Source: Nicotiana tabacum
Taxonomy: Eukaryota; Streptophyta; Magnoliopsida; Solanales; Solanaceae
Assembly (NCBI RefSeq): GCF_000715075.1
Contig: NC_134095.1
Coordinates: 9,906,722 to 9,970,721 of the forward strand
Reading direction: 5' to 3'
Length of the DNA stretch: 64,000 nucleotides
Shown here one piece after another: positions 33,170-44,899 of this stretch (the first letter of the stretch is position 1; each line of letters opens with the position of its first letter). The position numbers and the translations under genes were made by a program. A model generated the notes under the pieces. It was not told the DNA's origin and ran no database searches. It worked only from the letters and a program-made list of their open reading frames with translations.

Positions 33170-34700
33170 ACACACCCCCCCCTCAAGCTAGGAGGTATGA
33201 AGATATTCTTCATTCCTAACTTGGAGATCAAATAGTCATGTTGCACTCTTCCAAGTCCTTTGGTGAGGATATATGTCTGTTGTTCTGTTGAAGATAGGTA
33301 GATAGTTCTAACGAGACCTTGCTTGATCTTTTCACGAACGAAATGACGGTTGATGTCAATATGCTTGGCCCGCTCATGAAACACACGATTAGCAGCTATT
33401 TGGATAGCTGATTTGCTATCACATTAGAGTGGAACAGAAGTGTGTGCTGCAACCCCCAACTTCTTAAACAATCCGAGGAGCCAAATGACCTCTGCCACAG
33501 TAGATGCTAAGTTGCGGTACTCTACTTCAGTAGAACTCCTAGAGATGGTCGATTGCTTCTTAGACTTCCAAGAAAATAAGAGAGCCACCAAATTTGACAA
33601 GGTAGCCAGTAATTGACTTCCTAGTATGGGGGCAGGATGCCCAGTCGGCATCACAAAATACAGTTAAAGATTCCAAGCACTCAGCCTTCATCAGTACTCC
33701 AAACTCATGGCAAGACTTAAGATACCTGACTACACGCAATGCACCTCCATGTGAGAAGCCTTGGGGCAATGAATAGACTGACTTAGGCTTTGCGCATCAA
33801 AGGAAATATCTGGCCTAGTAGCAGTAAGGTATAGCGGCCTCCCAAGTAGTCATTGATAGGGCGCTAGATCAACCAAAATCTTGTTTGTGTTGTCCCCTAC
33901 ATGTGTATCAAACTCAATAATGGTGAGATTCAAATCAGGCTCTAAAGGAAAACCTACTAGCTTAGAACTTGATAAATCTATGTTTGCAATCAGGTCAAGA
34001 GTGTACTTTATCTGATGCATGAGGATACCTTCCTTGCTTCTGGCAAACTTAATCCCCAAGAAGAAACGAAGTTCACCTAGATCCTTAATTTTGAATCTCT
34101 GTCGAAGAGTAGATTTAGTATCTTGAATGAGCTGAATATCATCACTTGTGATGAGAATATCATCTACATACACCAATACAACCACTATCCTTCCTCCAAT
34201 CCTCTTAGTGAAGAGAGAGTAGTCTAGGTGACATTGTGTGAACCCAAAATTAGCTAGAGGAGTAGATAATTTTAGATTCCACTATCTAGATGCCTGTTTA
34301 AGGCCATATAGTGATTTGTGCAAGCTTGCAGACTAGAGACCTATCCCCTGTTCTATTGAATTTTTGTGGTATTTGCATGTATACTTCTTCATCCAAGTCC
34401 CCTTATAGGAACACATTATAAACATCCATTTGAATTATTTTCTAATGTCTAGAAGCTGTCAAAGAGCGCACACTTTTGACAGTGACCATCTTGCTCACTG
34501 AGGAGAAAGTCTTCTTGCTGATTAAACCCCTTAGCTACAATCCTAGCCTTAAAATTTATATTTCACCATTTGCCTTATATTTGATCTTGTAGACCCACTT
34601 GCAGCCTATAGCTTTTTTTTTTCTTTAGGAAGGGTCATTATCTCCCAAGTTTCATTGTCTTCTAATGTTTTGATTTCATCCTTCATTGCAGTCACCCATC
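33148..34700 (-). pseudogene. pol: Reverse transcriptase-RNase H of Ty1/copia element
   Basis: On the minus strand, RT motif LVYVDDILITSDD (34180-34140) with catalytic YVDD is followed by KIDLGELRFFLGI-type sequence (KDLGELRFFLGIKFARS). RNase H then follows with RYLKSCHEFGVLM, VFCDADWASCPHTRKSITGY (catalytic D region, 33690-33620), WKSKKQSTISRSSTEVEYR and the INRHFVREKI segment ending near 33180. At least four frameshifts or stops separate these pieces, and the 5' half of RT (34190-34700) is mostly out of frame. RT copies element RNA to cDNA and RNase H removes the RNA. Confidence 0.88.
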
Positions 34701-34742
34701 TGGTATCTTTATCAACCTCAGAGTATGACCTTGGCTCCTCCT

Positions 34743-35996
34743 CTATGGAGATCTTTGACAAGAAACTTTGGTATTGAGGAGAAATAGTGTAGCTGATGAA
34801 ATCAGATATATGATACTTGCAGCTAGGAGCTCTAGTTCCCCTCCTTTGGGTGACATAATCTTGAAGCCAAACAGGTGGCCTTGATGTCCTAGTAGTCTTT
34901 CTAACATATTCTTCTTGAGAAGGAATAGCTGGCAGTTGTTTTGAAGGATCAACAACTGGCCAGGCTGTGATTCCGCAATGGAACTCCCATATGTAAGTGC
35001 AACCTGCTCCTGCATCATCTCCTCACTTCCAAGCTCAGTATGACCAGGAGTATGAGGACTGTTGGGGCTTTCCTGCAACCTCTCTACACTTCCTTGTTCT
35101 GTATGAGTATGAACAAGAGGAGTTCTTGGAATTGCAACATGTGTGGGTGCTTCCTTCACTATGTCATACCTTGGAATGATAGGTATATCAAGAAATAATT
35201 GCTCAGATTTGTAAGATGACTCCTTAAAGAAAGACATTTTCATAAAAGGTCACATCTCTACTTACAAAAGGAACCCCTTTTTCAAGGTCTAATAGCTTGT
35301 AACCTTTCTACAATAGTGCATAACCAAGTAACACTGACCTTATAGCTTTAGGACCAAACTTGCCCATAGTAGTCAGGTTAGTAGCAAAGCATAGACATCC
35401 TATGACTTGCAAATGACTCAAGGAAGCCTGCTTGTGATACAACATCTCATAAAGACTCTTGTTGTGCAGCACTGTAGATGGCACCCTATTAATTATGTAT
35501 ACTGCAACTTGAATACAATAACCCCAATATATGGCTAGTAAGTATCCTTGAAATCTAATAGATCGGGCAGTCTCTAAAATATATCGATGCCTCCTTTCAA
35601 CCACTTCATTCTGTTGTGGAGTATAAGGGCAAGAGCTTTGATGGAGAATCCCCTATGATTGAAAAGGATCTTTGTAAGTGCTATTAAAGAATTCCCCATT
35701 ATTGTCGAATCTGAACGCTTTAATTATTTTATTAATTGAGTATGAATCATGGCAATGAAATTTCTGAGTAGTGCATGAACATCAAATTTGAACTTCATTA
35801 GGAATATCCAAGTCCATCTAGTACAATCATCAACTAATATAAGAAAGAATCTCATTCCATTCATAGTAGCTGTCTTATAAGGACCCCACACATCTGTGTG
35901 AATCAAATCAAAACTTTCTAGACATCTATTAGAACTACTAGGAAAGGGAAGTCTTGTCTGTCTAGCAAGAGGGCAAATTACACACTTATGTTGCAA
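34743..35996 (-). pseudogene. pol: Integrase region of Ty1/copia element
   Basis: From the pre-integrase zinc site remnant (HKCVICPLARQTRLPF, 35990-35945) into the core with the first catalytic D in LIHTDVWGPY and VDDCTRWTWIFLM. A second piece (35604-35308) has VERRHRYILETARS, with the E of the catalytic triad, to QVIGCLCFATN. It is followed by the variable integrase-RT linker (35243-34743). The region between 35724 and 35604, which should hold the second catalytic D, is frame-shifted. Confidence 0.85.
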
Positions 35997-36309
35997 GTCT
36001 ATGTGAGAACTAATGGTATTTCTAAGGCTTGTTAATTCTCTTCAGCACTGCTACAGATACATGCCCCATTTTCTTATGCCATAATTCTGCAGATTCTCCT
36101 TTGTAATTCCCTGTTGAGACTACAAAAGATTGTGAAATCCCCTGTCTTTTATTTTGTCACATGGAATGTAAATGGTATAGCTCATCTAGCTCTCTACCAA
36201 TCTCATTCACCTTCATAGATAAGAGATCCTGAAACACAAAAAATATTGCCAAGAATGTTGCACTACAATTAAGCTCTTTTGTAAATTTGGAAACTAACAA
36301 GAGATTCAA

Positions 36310-37681
36310 TCAGAATGCAAACACACATAGAACATTCTTAAGCACATTACCTCCTGTGAGTTGATGGCTACCCACATGAGTGACTGCTGTAGAATCCTCA
36401 GTTGGCAATTGAACTTGTCCTGCATTATCTATTGACACATTATTGCTCAATAAAGCCTTATCTCCAGTCATATGATTAGTAGCACCAGTGTCTACAATCC
36501 ACTTAGAACTCTTTGTATCATTACAAGTGTAATTACCTGCCATGTTTGCACAAGCATTGATGTCACCAATACAATTTTTCTACAACAAATATAGAAGTTG
36601 TGTATATTGTTCTTGAGTAAACATTAGAGAGGAAATGCCTGAATTGTTCCCCAGCCAAGTGCTTCCCTGTGCACAGGTCATACCAGATGCTTCATGCTGA
36701 GGAAATTATGGTCCAACTACTTCCATTTGTACTGCATTAGCTCTATGTTTCCCTTTAAAATCAGAGGGGTATCTCATGATCTTGTAACAAGTTTTTCTTA
36801 CATGCTCCGGCATATTACAAAAGTCATACTTCATCAAGTTGTAACATTAATCTTTGATGTGTCCCTTTAGATGACAGTAGTCACATTGTAAATTTTAATT
36901 CTTCTTTGGGTTTTTACTGGACTGAGCAATGAACATTGTTGTGAGATCTATACTTTTCCCACCCCCATAGTTATTGCTAGAAATTATCTTTCTACTCTCA
37001 GCTTGAACTATCATAGCAAATGCTTGGTTAATACTGGGCACATTTAGCATCATCAATATCTGTCCCTAGCTTGCTCAAATGTATCATTTAAGCCCATTAA
37101 AAATTGCAGCGGTCGCTGAAATTCAATTTGTTCTTCATAATTTTTTATAGGAGAGGGTGGTAATATAGAGTCATACTCTGCTCATAAATCCTTAAGTTTG
37201 GTAAAGTAAACAAAAACTTAGGAGATACTTTGAGTCAATATAAAAATCTCCTTATGCAAGTAATACAGTCGTGAGGCATTCATCATGTCAAAACGTTCTC
37301 TAAGTTCTGTCCAAATGGTCAGTGCATTTGACGAGAAAAGAACTCCAGTCACTAGGTCCTTCTAACATTGCTCATTATCCATGAGGTTACTATCGCATTG
37401 AAGCGATCCCATTGCTAAGCCAAATCTGCACCAAAATCACTCTTAGTCGGCGTACCATCGATAAGGCACAATTTGTTTTTCCCTAACAATACAATCTTAA
37501 TCGCCCAACACCAAAGTGTGTAGTTCCCCATTCCTATTAGCAACAATCCCACATTCATCGAACCAGGTCCATCGGAAGGGTGCAAATATAACGGATGACT
37601 GTGGTCGAGAACTACCATGCCACCAGCTCCGCCACTAGAAGTACTACTACTCATACTGTTTGAGTTTTCCAGAATTGTCAT
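36310..37681 (-). pseudogene. gag: Gag-protease region of Ty1/copia element
   Basis: Start ATG at 37681 encodes MTILENSNSMSSSTSSGG and the copia-type N-terminus (NYTLWCWAIKIVLLGKNKL). Downstream, near 36890-36840, a zinc knuckle CDYCHLKGHIKD is followed by a stop and CY. The protease begins near 36520 with WIVDTGATNHMT, whose DTG is the retropepsin active site. Several stops and frameshifts break the frame. Confidence 0.85.
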
Positions 37682-37821
37682 GATAGATGAAGAATTAGAT
37701 GTAGAATGAATAGAATATGCGTAATTTCAGCACAAGTTCTGTGAAAACCTCTAAAATTAGGGTTCTAGACTATTAAAAAATTGCCGATTATCAGGTAAAA
37801 TTGTGCAAGCTCTCTCAATTT
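37682..37821 (-). mobile_element. Leader of Ty1/copia element, proximal part
   Basis: Untranslated leader between gag and the TRIM array. Resumes at 39740. AATTT at 37817-37821 is the left target-site duplicate of the TRIM array (right copy GATTT, 39740-39744). Confidence 0.7.
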
Positions 37822-39739
37822 TGTTAGGACCGAAAAAGTCAGGTGTCATGCGGAAGCTAGAAAAGCAAACCTTGAATGACGATAAATCATGTAACAATGA
37901 GAAATATACCAAAAGTGATACAAACATTTAACGTGGTTTGGTCAATTGACCTACGTCCATGGCGGAGATGAGAAATCCACTATAATAAAAGAGAGTACAA
38001 AATATTGAGAGAACAATCTCACGAATAGACAAATACAAGTGACACACTAACACTTATCCCGTAAAGTTCTCCCCCTAAACACGACTCTCAAACCCCATAT
38101 GGCTACATTGTGGATGCTACTGAATGAGAAGGAAGGATCCTCAATTTATAGAAGTCCAAATCTTTTCCTACAAGAAAAAGGACTAGTCAAATATGAGAGA
38201 TTATAATTTTCTTCTAAAAGAAGAAAAACTCAATTATGGTAAATATGTTGCCCTTTTCTTCAACAAATAGAAAAACCAAATATGGTAAGAAAATCAGGAC
38301 AACACCTAACAATTCTCCCCCTTTTTCTGACAAAATTAACTTGATCCATATTCTTCTCATAATCTTCAATAGATCGCATCTCCAAATATCCACCGCAAAG
38401 TTTGTCTCAACGCGCATAGCACTCCGGTCAAATTTCTCAAACAATAAACATGATAATCGTCAAATAGGTTGCGGCTAGAACTTAACCCGCCAAGATGAAC
38501 CTGCCATGAACCTTGTTCTGATACCACTTGTTACGGCCTAAATAATCAGGTGTCATGCGGAAGCTAGTAAAGCAAATCCTCAACAACGATAAATTAGATA
38601 ACAAGAGAGAAATATACCAAAAGAGATACAAACATTTAACGTGGTTCGGTCAATTGACCTACGTCCACAGTTGAGATGAGCATTCCAATAATAAAAAAGA
38701 GTACAAAATATTGAGAGAATAACCTCACAGAGAGGCAAACATAAGTGACACACTAACACTTGTCCCGTAAAGTTCTCTCCCTAAACAAGACTCTCAAACC
38801 CCATATGGCTATATTGTGGATGCTACTGAATGAGAAGAAAGGATCCTCAATTTATAGAAGTTGAAACCTTTTTCTACAAGAAAAAAGGACTAGCCAAATA
38901 TGGAAGATTTATAATTTCCTTCTATAAGAACGAAAACACAATTATGGTACATATGTTGTTCTTTCCTTCATGAGATAGGAAAATCAATTATGGTAAGAAA
39001 ATCTGGCAAACACCTAATAATTCTCCCCCCTTGGGCTGAATTTTCTGACAAAATAAACTTGATCACCTTCATCACATAACTTTTCATCAACAGGTCGCAT
39101 CTCCAAATCTCCACCACAAAGTTTGTCTCAACATGAGTCGAACTCCGGCCAAATTTTTTTGACAAAAATCACGATTATCGTCAAATAGGTTGCGCCAAGA
39201 ACTTAACACGCCAAGCTGAACATGTCTTGAACCTCGCTCTGATACCACTTGTTATGACCAAAAAAAGCAAGTGTCATACAGAAGCTAGTAAAGCAAACCC
39301 TCAACGACAATAAATCAGACAACAAAAAAGAAATATATCAAAAGAGACATAAACATTTAACATGATTCGATCAATTGACCTATGTCACAGCGGAGATGAG
39401 CAATCCACTATATAAAAGAGAGTACAAAATATCGAGAAAATAACCTCACGAAGAAGCAAACACAAGTGACACACTAACACTTGTCCCGTAAAGTTATCCA
39501 CCCAAACAAGACTCTCAAACCCCATATGGCTACATTGTGGATGCTACTGAATGAGAAGGAAGGATCCTCAATTTGTAGAAGTACAAATATTTTCCTACAA
39601 GAAAAAGGACTAGCCAAATATGGAAGATTTATAATTTCCTTCTACAAGAAGGAAAACTCAATTATGGTAAATATGTTTTTCTTTCCTTCATGAGATAGGA
39701 AAATCAATTATCGTAAGAAAATCTGGCAAACACCTAACA
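37822..39739 (-). mobile_element. Tandem TRIM array: three LTRs and two internal domains
   Basis: Three ~490-bp direct repeats (37822-38311, 38529-39019, 39250-39739), each starting TGTTA and ending CACCTAACA (CACCTAATA in the middle one). They alternate with two short internal domains (38312-38528, 217 bp; 39020-39249, 230 bp). Each internal domain has, on the minus strand, a primer-binding site AGTGGTATCAGA at its start and a polypurine tract complementary to TTCTCCCCC at its end. There is no coding capacity, which fits a terminal-repeat retrotransposon in miniature mobilised by other elements. The flanks AATTT and GATTT form a 5-bp TSD with one mismatch, so the whole array integrated as, or grew from, one unit within the copia leader. 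Confidence 0.85.
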
Positions 39740-39801
39740 GATTTCCCTTTGAATTGCACGAGAAAATCCATAGAATTGCAGAGAAGATGGCTCTGATACC
39801 A
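39740..39801 (-). other. Copia leader and primer-binding site
   Basis: 39789-39801 reads GGCTCTGATACCA, the complement of TGGTATCAGAGCC, a perfect initiator tRNA-Met primer-binding site next to the 5' LTR. The rest is untranslated leader. Confidence 0.85.
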
Positions 39802-40028
39802 TGTCAAATGCTTTGAAAATACATCAAAGAGAGAAGGAATCGTATTTGAAGGAAGAGAGAAATGGATATTTCCAGAAGCTTTTCATTTTTAACTAACCGA
39901 TACAATGAGTATCGTATATCTTTTATACTACTCTAACTGACATTTAACTTTAACTCTAACTAACAATTACCTCTAGTTACTTATGAGTTATTATGCTAAA
40001 CTATAGTTAAGTTATTACATCTTTTACA
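39802..40028 (-). mobile_element. 5' LTR of Ty1/copia element
   Basis: 227-bp partner of 32936-33169, adjacent to the primer-binding site. Plus-strand ends are TGTCAAATGC and TTTTACA. A short LTR of this size is normal for several copia lineages; I do not assign a lineage. Confidence 0.85.
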
Positions 40029-40171
40029 AAAACTATGACCACGGAGATATTAGGGGGGAAAGAAAAAGCAAGATATGAATTTAAGAAAGTCTTAAGTCAA
40101 TAACGAGAATACTGTGCCTAATATTGAATCTAAACGCTTATTAAGTAACATCGTTTTTTTTTTTGAATAAA

Positions 40172-42332
40172 TTAGTATCTATAAACATGCATTGCACGTT
40201 AATAATGACATATGATGGTTTAAAATTTTATTTATATGAAAGAATAATAAATTTAATTAATGTGAGAAATTTTATATATAATATTACAACAATCATCTAA
40301 ATGCTAAAAAATATTATTACATTAACATAATACGTGAATTCAAAATTAAAGGATATCATAATAACTTACATAAATAATCAATTTTAGTCATATTACGTAG
40401 ATAATTATGTATTGTAGTTTAAAGGTATCTAATGTGATGGTATTTTGTCGAATACTTCTATATAGACAATGTTTTTTTGTATATGTTTCCTTCTAATGCT
40501 TTGTTTACTATGCTATACTAGAACTATTGTTGTCGATATTGATATCTCTCTTGAAAGTGCAATATATAGTTATTCGTAAGAAAATATATTGTGGTAAATA
40601 CAATTCAATATTTAGGATGTTTGTCCTTGTGCTTTATTTATTATAATTACAAAATATAAACATACTTAAAATTATTTTCACACAAACTTAAAAGGATATT
40701 CTTTAGTTTCGGAAGACAAAAGTTGAATTCGGGGAAACACATACTTAGAAGCATATTGAACAGTATCTTAAGTTCTGCATGTATGACATTATTGTCAAAA
40801 CTTCTATATACCATATGTGTACTATTACATAAGCTATTCAGCGGATCTAAGTTTTCAGTAGCATGACAAGCATATTTTTCTTCAAAATCAACCTATATGC
40901 AATGGAAGATCAATTTTAACTTAGTCTATTATATATATGGTGACATTAACATACATAAGAAATAATGAACTTGACAACAAACATGTATAGTAGAAGGCCA
41001 TCATAGGTAAAAAATAATGAACTTGACAATAAACTTGTTCGGTAGAAGGCCATTTGGTATGAAAGTATTTAAGTATTCTTCTTAATAGTTATTGTTGATA
41101 TCATCTCCAGTTGAGTCAAAACTGAAAAATTTTATTTTTACTATAAAACTTAGCAATCAACATTTTATTTAGTTGATCAGTATATTCAATTTTTGCTAGC
41201 TAAGATAGCTCTTTAATTTCTACCATGTAATTTGCATAAATTATGTTTTAATCTAATGATGAAAATATATATTTTCCTTATTAAATACACTACTATTACC
41301 ATTGGGGTTGATAACTAAGTATTCTAGAAGAACCAAATCATCTTTTACTCGATGCTTTTATTCATTTCCGACACGAAGCAAGAAATCACTGAAGTTGGAT
41401 CTGTTCTTACTTTTATAGTATTTCTTGTCATTTGAATATTTTTCATTTGAGGTCATAAGTGTAATTTTGGCAAGCTAGCTTTTACAGTTTCTGCTTTGGT
41501 CAATTTTGGAACTACAAATCGTATTTGACAGAAATCACCTCCCAAACTATAACTTTTCCACCAAACGGTTCATCGATATCCAACATATCTCTAAAACTCT
41601 AGGCGATTGTTTCGATCATTTGATGCTTAGTCAAAAGCGATTCATCCCACATTATCACTTTTGCTTTCCTTATAAATTTAGCACTATTGCTCTGATTTGA
41701 TATATTTATGATGGTTATTTCAGTTATTTGAAGAAGTATATCAAATTTAAAATGGGTTGTACGACCTCGTAATAAAATCATTGTTGGTACACCACTTGTT
41801 CTTATTGCTAACAATATCATGCCCCTTGATCGGATATTTGCAAGTAATGCATGACATAGAAATATTTTTCGATTCCGCCGGAGGCATGTACAAAGGATAA
41901 TCTCGTTATACCAGAGTCGATTTTTTATAATATAGTCTTGAAAGCTTATTCTTGTTCAGGATTTAGCTTTGACTGTTCTTTTTCAAACACTTGTATGACT
42001 TTCTTAATATTATACTAATCTTTTTTACTTTATGATCTATTTTTTTAAATCTTTAACACACTATTTATGGAATAAATTTATGTACCCTAAGATTTTTTTT
42101 TTATTGAAAAATAATTTTACTCATATGATGAATTTAAAAAATACTTTAATTGGATTCTCTTGATAAATAATTAATGGAAAGATTTGATTATTTGGTTTTA
42201 ACATAAAATATAATTTATTTTCTGTTGATTTAGATTCTTAATATTAGTTCATCTCATTTTCTAATTATTTAACCATGATTATAATTTTATCTACCATATA
42301 TTTTATTTTTAAAGAGTAAAAAGATCAATAAC
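40172..42332 (-). mobile_element. Helitron, 3' portion
   Basis: On the minus strand the sequence ends CTAA at 40175-40172 followed by T (40171). About 9 nt before this end is a small hairpin (arms 40185-40189 and 40195-40199, ACATG/CACGT on the plus strand). CTRR ends, a nearby hairpin and insertion before T are Helitron hallmarks. It contains a helicase pseudogene. The partner 5' portion is 52762-53500; the two are separated by chromovirus 2. Confidence 0.72.
40445..42000 (-). pseudogene. Helitron PIF1-like helicase, C-terminal domain, decayed
   Basis: Pieces in three frames follow the order of a plant Helitron helicase. LNPEQ-type start is near 41966-41949. A Walker A-like ASGGIEKYF lies at 41885-41862 (GGTGKT expected, so the P-loop is lost). 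Next are LRGRTTHFKF, Walker B-like KVIMWDES near 41655, DEPFGGKVIV, GDFCQI..VVPK and FSDFLLRVGN. Then come LDPLNSLCN..HMVYRSFDNNVIHAE, INKAQGQT near 40640-40618, and ALSREISISTTIVLV near 40565-40520 with a short tail. In an active element this domain drives DNA strand displacement. Many stops and frameshifts plus loss of the P-loop show it is dead. The Rep nuclease domain is not seen and may have been lost or lie further upstream. Confidence 0.82.
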
Positions 42333-44885
42333 TGTCACGACCCATTTCCGTAATAGGTCATGAAGGCACCCGACACCAATGCCAGGCAAGCCAACGTGGA
42401 AACATAATTAAATTCTTATATTGCTTTTATCAGAAACAAGTAAAGTAGATGCTACAATTTAGATTTAAAACCAGGAGTGATCAATAATGTATATAACCCG
42501 ATTATACAATCCAGAATAAATGTCTACTAATGTGTGTGCCAAGACCTGGTGTCACAAGTATATGCATCTAGTAGAATATACAAAAGAATGTCTCTATCCT
42601 ACTGTCTGAGATAGAAAAGACAGAAAAAGTAAGAAAAGACTCCATCCGGCTGTAGAAAGACATAGGAAGGAAACAGCTCATCGTGGAAGTCCCGGTCACT
42701 AAATCAGGGGCGCGCACCAGACTGGTAACCAGATATACCTGCCTCAGATCCTGTACAATTAAGTACAGAATGTAGTATGAGTATATAAACAATATATACC
42801 CAGTAAGTATCCCGCCTAATCTCGAAGAAGTAGAGACGAGAGGTCAACTTGATACTTACTAGGGTCAAAATAATATGATAAAGTGTTATGCTAAGCATGA
42901 GGATCACCAGTAATCAACAGTTTATAACGAAAAGCAATAATCATGTTCTTGACCATATTTCGGTTAGCCATTTACATTTCAAAATACTTAACAAAACAAG
43001 TCATGAATAAGATTTCGCATAAATATCATGTGCACATTATGCCGAGGTCAACGGCCCGCTCCAACAGAAAATTAACTGTGCACTGCCGAGGGTCGAACAA
43101 CGCGAACCATAGATGCATCTATTTACACCGAGGCGATTGGCCCGATCCATAAATATCAAAAAACATCAATAATACACACAAAGGCGCATTTATATACAAA
43201 TAGATTCTTACAAGAGTTCAACAAGTTCACATGTTCACCTTTATTTCTTTCCAAGTCTCTAACATATCATAAATGATCAAATTAGCAAGTTAATATGTAG
43301 ATATTCACAGTTTAGGCATGATGTGGGTCCTAATCTACCCAAGCAGTTAACGTCATAGTAGCTACGCACGGACTCTCGTCACCTAGTGCGTACGTAGCCC
43401 CCGCATTTAGTAGCAATTTTCTCAATTATTATACCTATGGGGACAATTCCCTCTTACAAGGTTAGAAAAGATACTCACCTCGCTCCAAGCGCACTTTCAA
43501 ATATCAAGAACAAGTCCAAGCCCTCAATTCAGAGTCGAACAATCCCAAACTAGTTAAATAAAGTAAGAACTAGTCAATATAGACTCACAAGATCGAATAT
43601 TAACTATTTAAGCAATTTCCCACCTTTAAACACAAGTTTCCTAAATTCTGACCCCGGGCCCACGTGCCCGGATTTCGAGATTTTTGAAGGAAGTTGTTCT
43701 CTACAACCTAAGGATCAATAATATATGATTCCTAATTCATTTCATAATAATTTCGTGGTTAAATCTAAGTTTTATTAAAACCCTAGGTCTTGCTATAACC
43801 CCTTGACTTTTACCTAATTTCTAGTGTTTAATCTATCTAATATACAAGTAATAAACTAAAGATAGATGGAATAAACTTACCTCACAATGCTAAGTGGAAG
43901 TCTCCTCTCCAAAGCTTCCAAAATCGCCAATGGAGGAGTGTATAAGTGATAAAAATGGTATTGAACTCGTATTAAATGAACCTCATTGCCTAGCGATTTC
44001 CACATCTGCGGTCAGGGGACCGCATCTGTGAAAAGGGGAGGGAAAGCTGGGACTGCATCTGCGGTCTCAGGGCCACATCTGTGGAGCCGCATTTGCGATT
44101 TCCTGACCTGGCCACCTGGGCCGCTTCTGCGATGGAAGAACCGCATCTGCGGTCCAAGAATCGCAGATGCGGTTATGGCAGAAGCAGCAATCCTTCAGCC
44201 TTTTTCCAAATTTCCACTTCACTCGAGCATTGTCCGTTTGACGCTCGGGGCTCACAGGCCCCGTCCGAACATACCGACAAGTCTGAAATCACAAGGCGGA
44301 CCTACTCGAACCTTCAGAACACTCAAAACAATGCCAAATCTAGAAATCATCCCCTAAAACCAAATGAATCAAATTAATGAACTTCATGTTCTTAATTTCC
44401 CTCTAACGGGCCAAAATGCCCTTAAACTACTCGGATTGACACCAAATTTTATAGGCAAGTCTTAAATGGTATTTCGAACCTATACCAGGTTTCAGAACCA
44501 AAATATGAGCCCGATACCTAGGAAATCAATGATTACTTAATTTCTTTAAATCCTTAAAACTTCAAATTAACAATTTCTAATAAAAATTCATTACTCGGGC
44601 TAGGGACCTCGAAATTCGATCCCGGGCATATGCCCAGGTCCCATATTTTCCCACGAACCCTCCGGGACCGTCAAATCATGGATCCGAGTCTGTTTGCTCA
44701 AAATATTGACCAAAGTCAAACTTAGTCTTTTAAGAGAATCTTAAAGAATCAAATTGACATATTCAACTCTTCCAATTCCCAAACTTACCGTCCCCGCAAG
44801 TCGTAAATTAGCTAAGGCAAGCACGGGAAGTTTTATTTAAGGGAACATGGTCCTAGAAGGCAAAACGACTAGCTGGGTCGTTACA
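42333..44885 (-). mobile_element. 3' LTR of Tekay/Del-like chromovirus 2
   Basis: 2553 bp; on the minus strand it starts TGTAACGACCC and ends GGTCGTGACA. Close match to 50167-52734 across the full length, so the insertion is younger than its neighbours. Contains the tandem GATCGGGCC..CTCGG-type block at about 43040-43140 and a CpG-rich cluster of CCGCATCTGCGG-type motifs at about 44000-44180. Confidence 0.92.
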
Positions 44886-44899
44886 TTCTCCACCTCTTA
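44886..44899 (-). other. Polypurine tract of chromovirus 2
   Basis: The minus strand reads TTAAGAGGTGGAGAA directly before the LTR start TGTAACGACC. The same sequence recurs outside the other LTR at 52735-52748. Confidence 0.8.

Noticed and set aside
42327..42332. AATAAC as TSD of chromovirus 2 paired with AATGG at 52762
   Set aside because: Only the first three bases agree and the right side is preceded by element-internal sequence, so no duplication is claimed.
43986..44377. ORFs of about 100-120 codons across the CpG-rich cluster in chromovirus 2 LTRs
   Set aside because: GC-rich LTR DNA with few stops; overlapping frames, differing between the two LTR copies, with no protein similarity.
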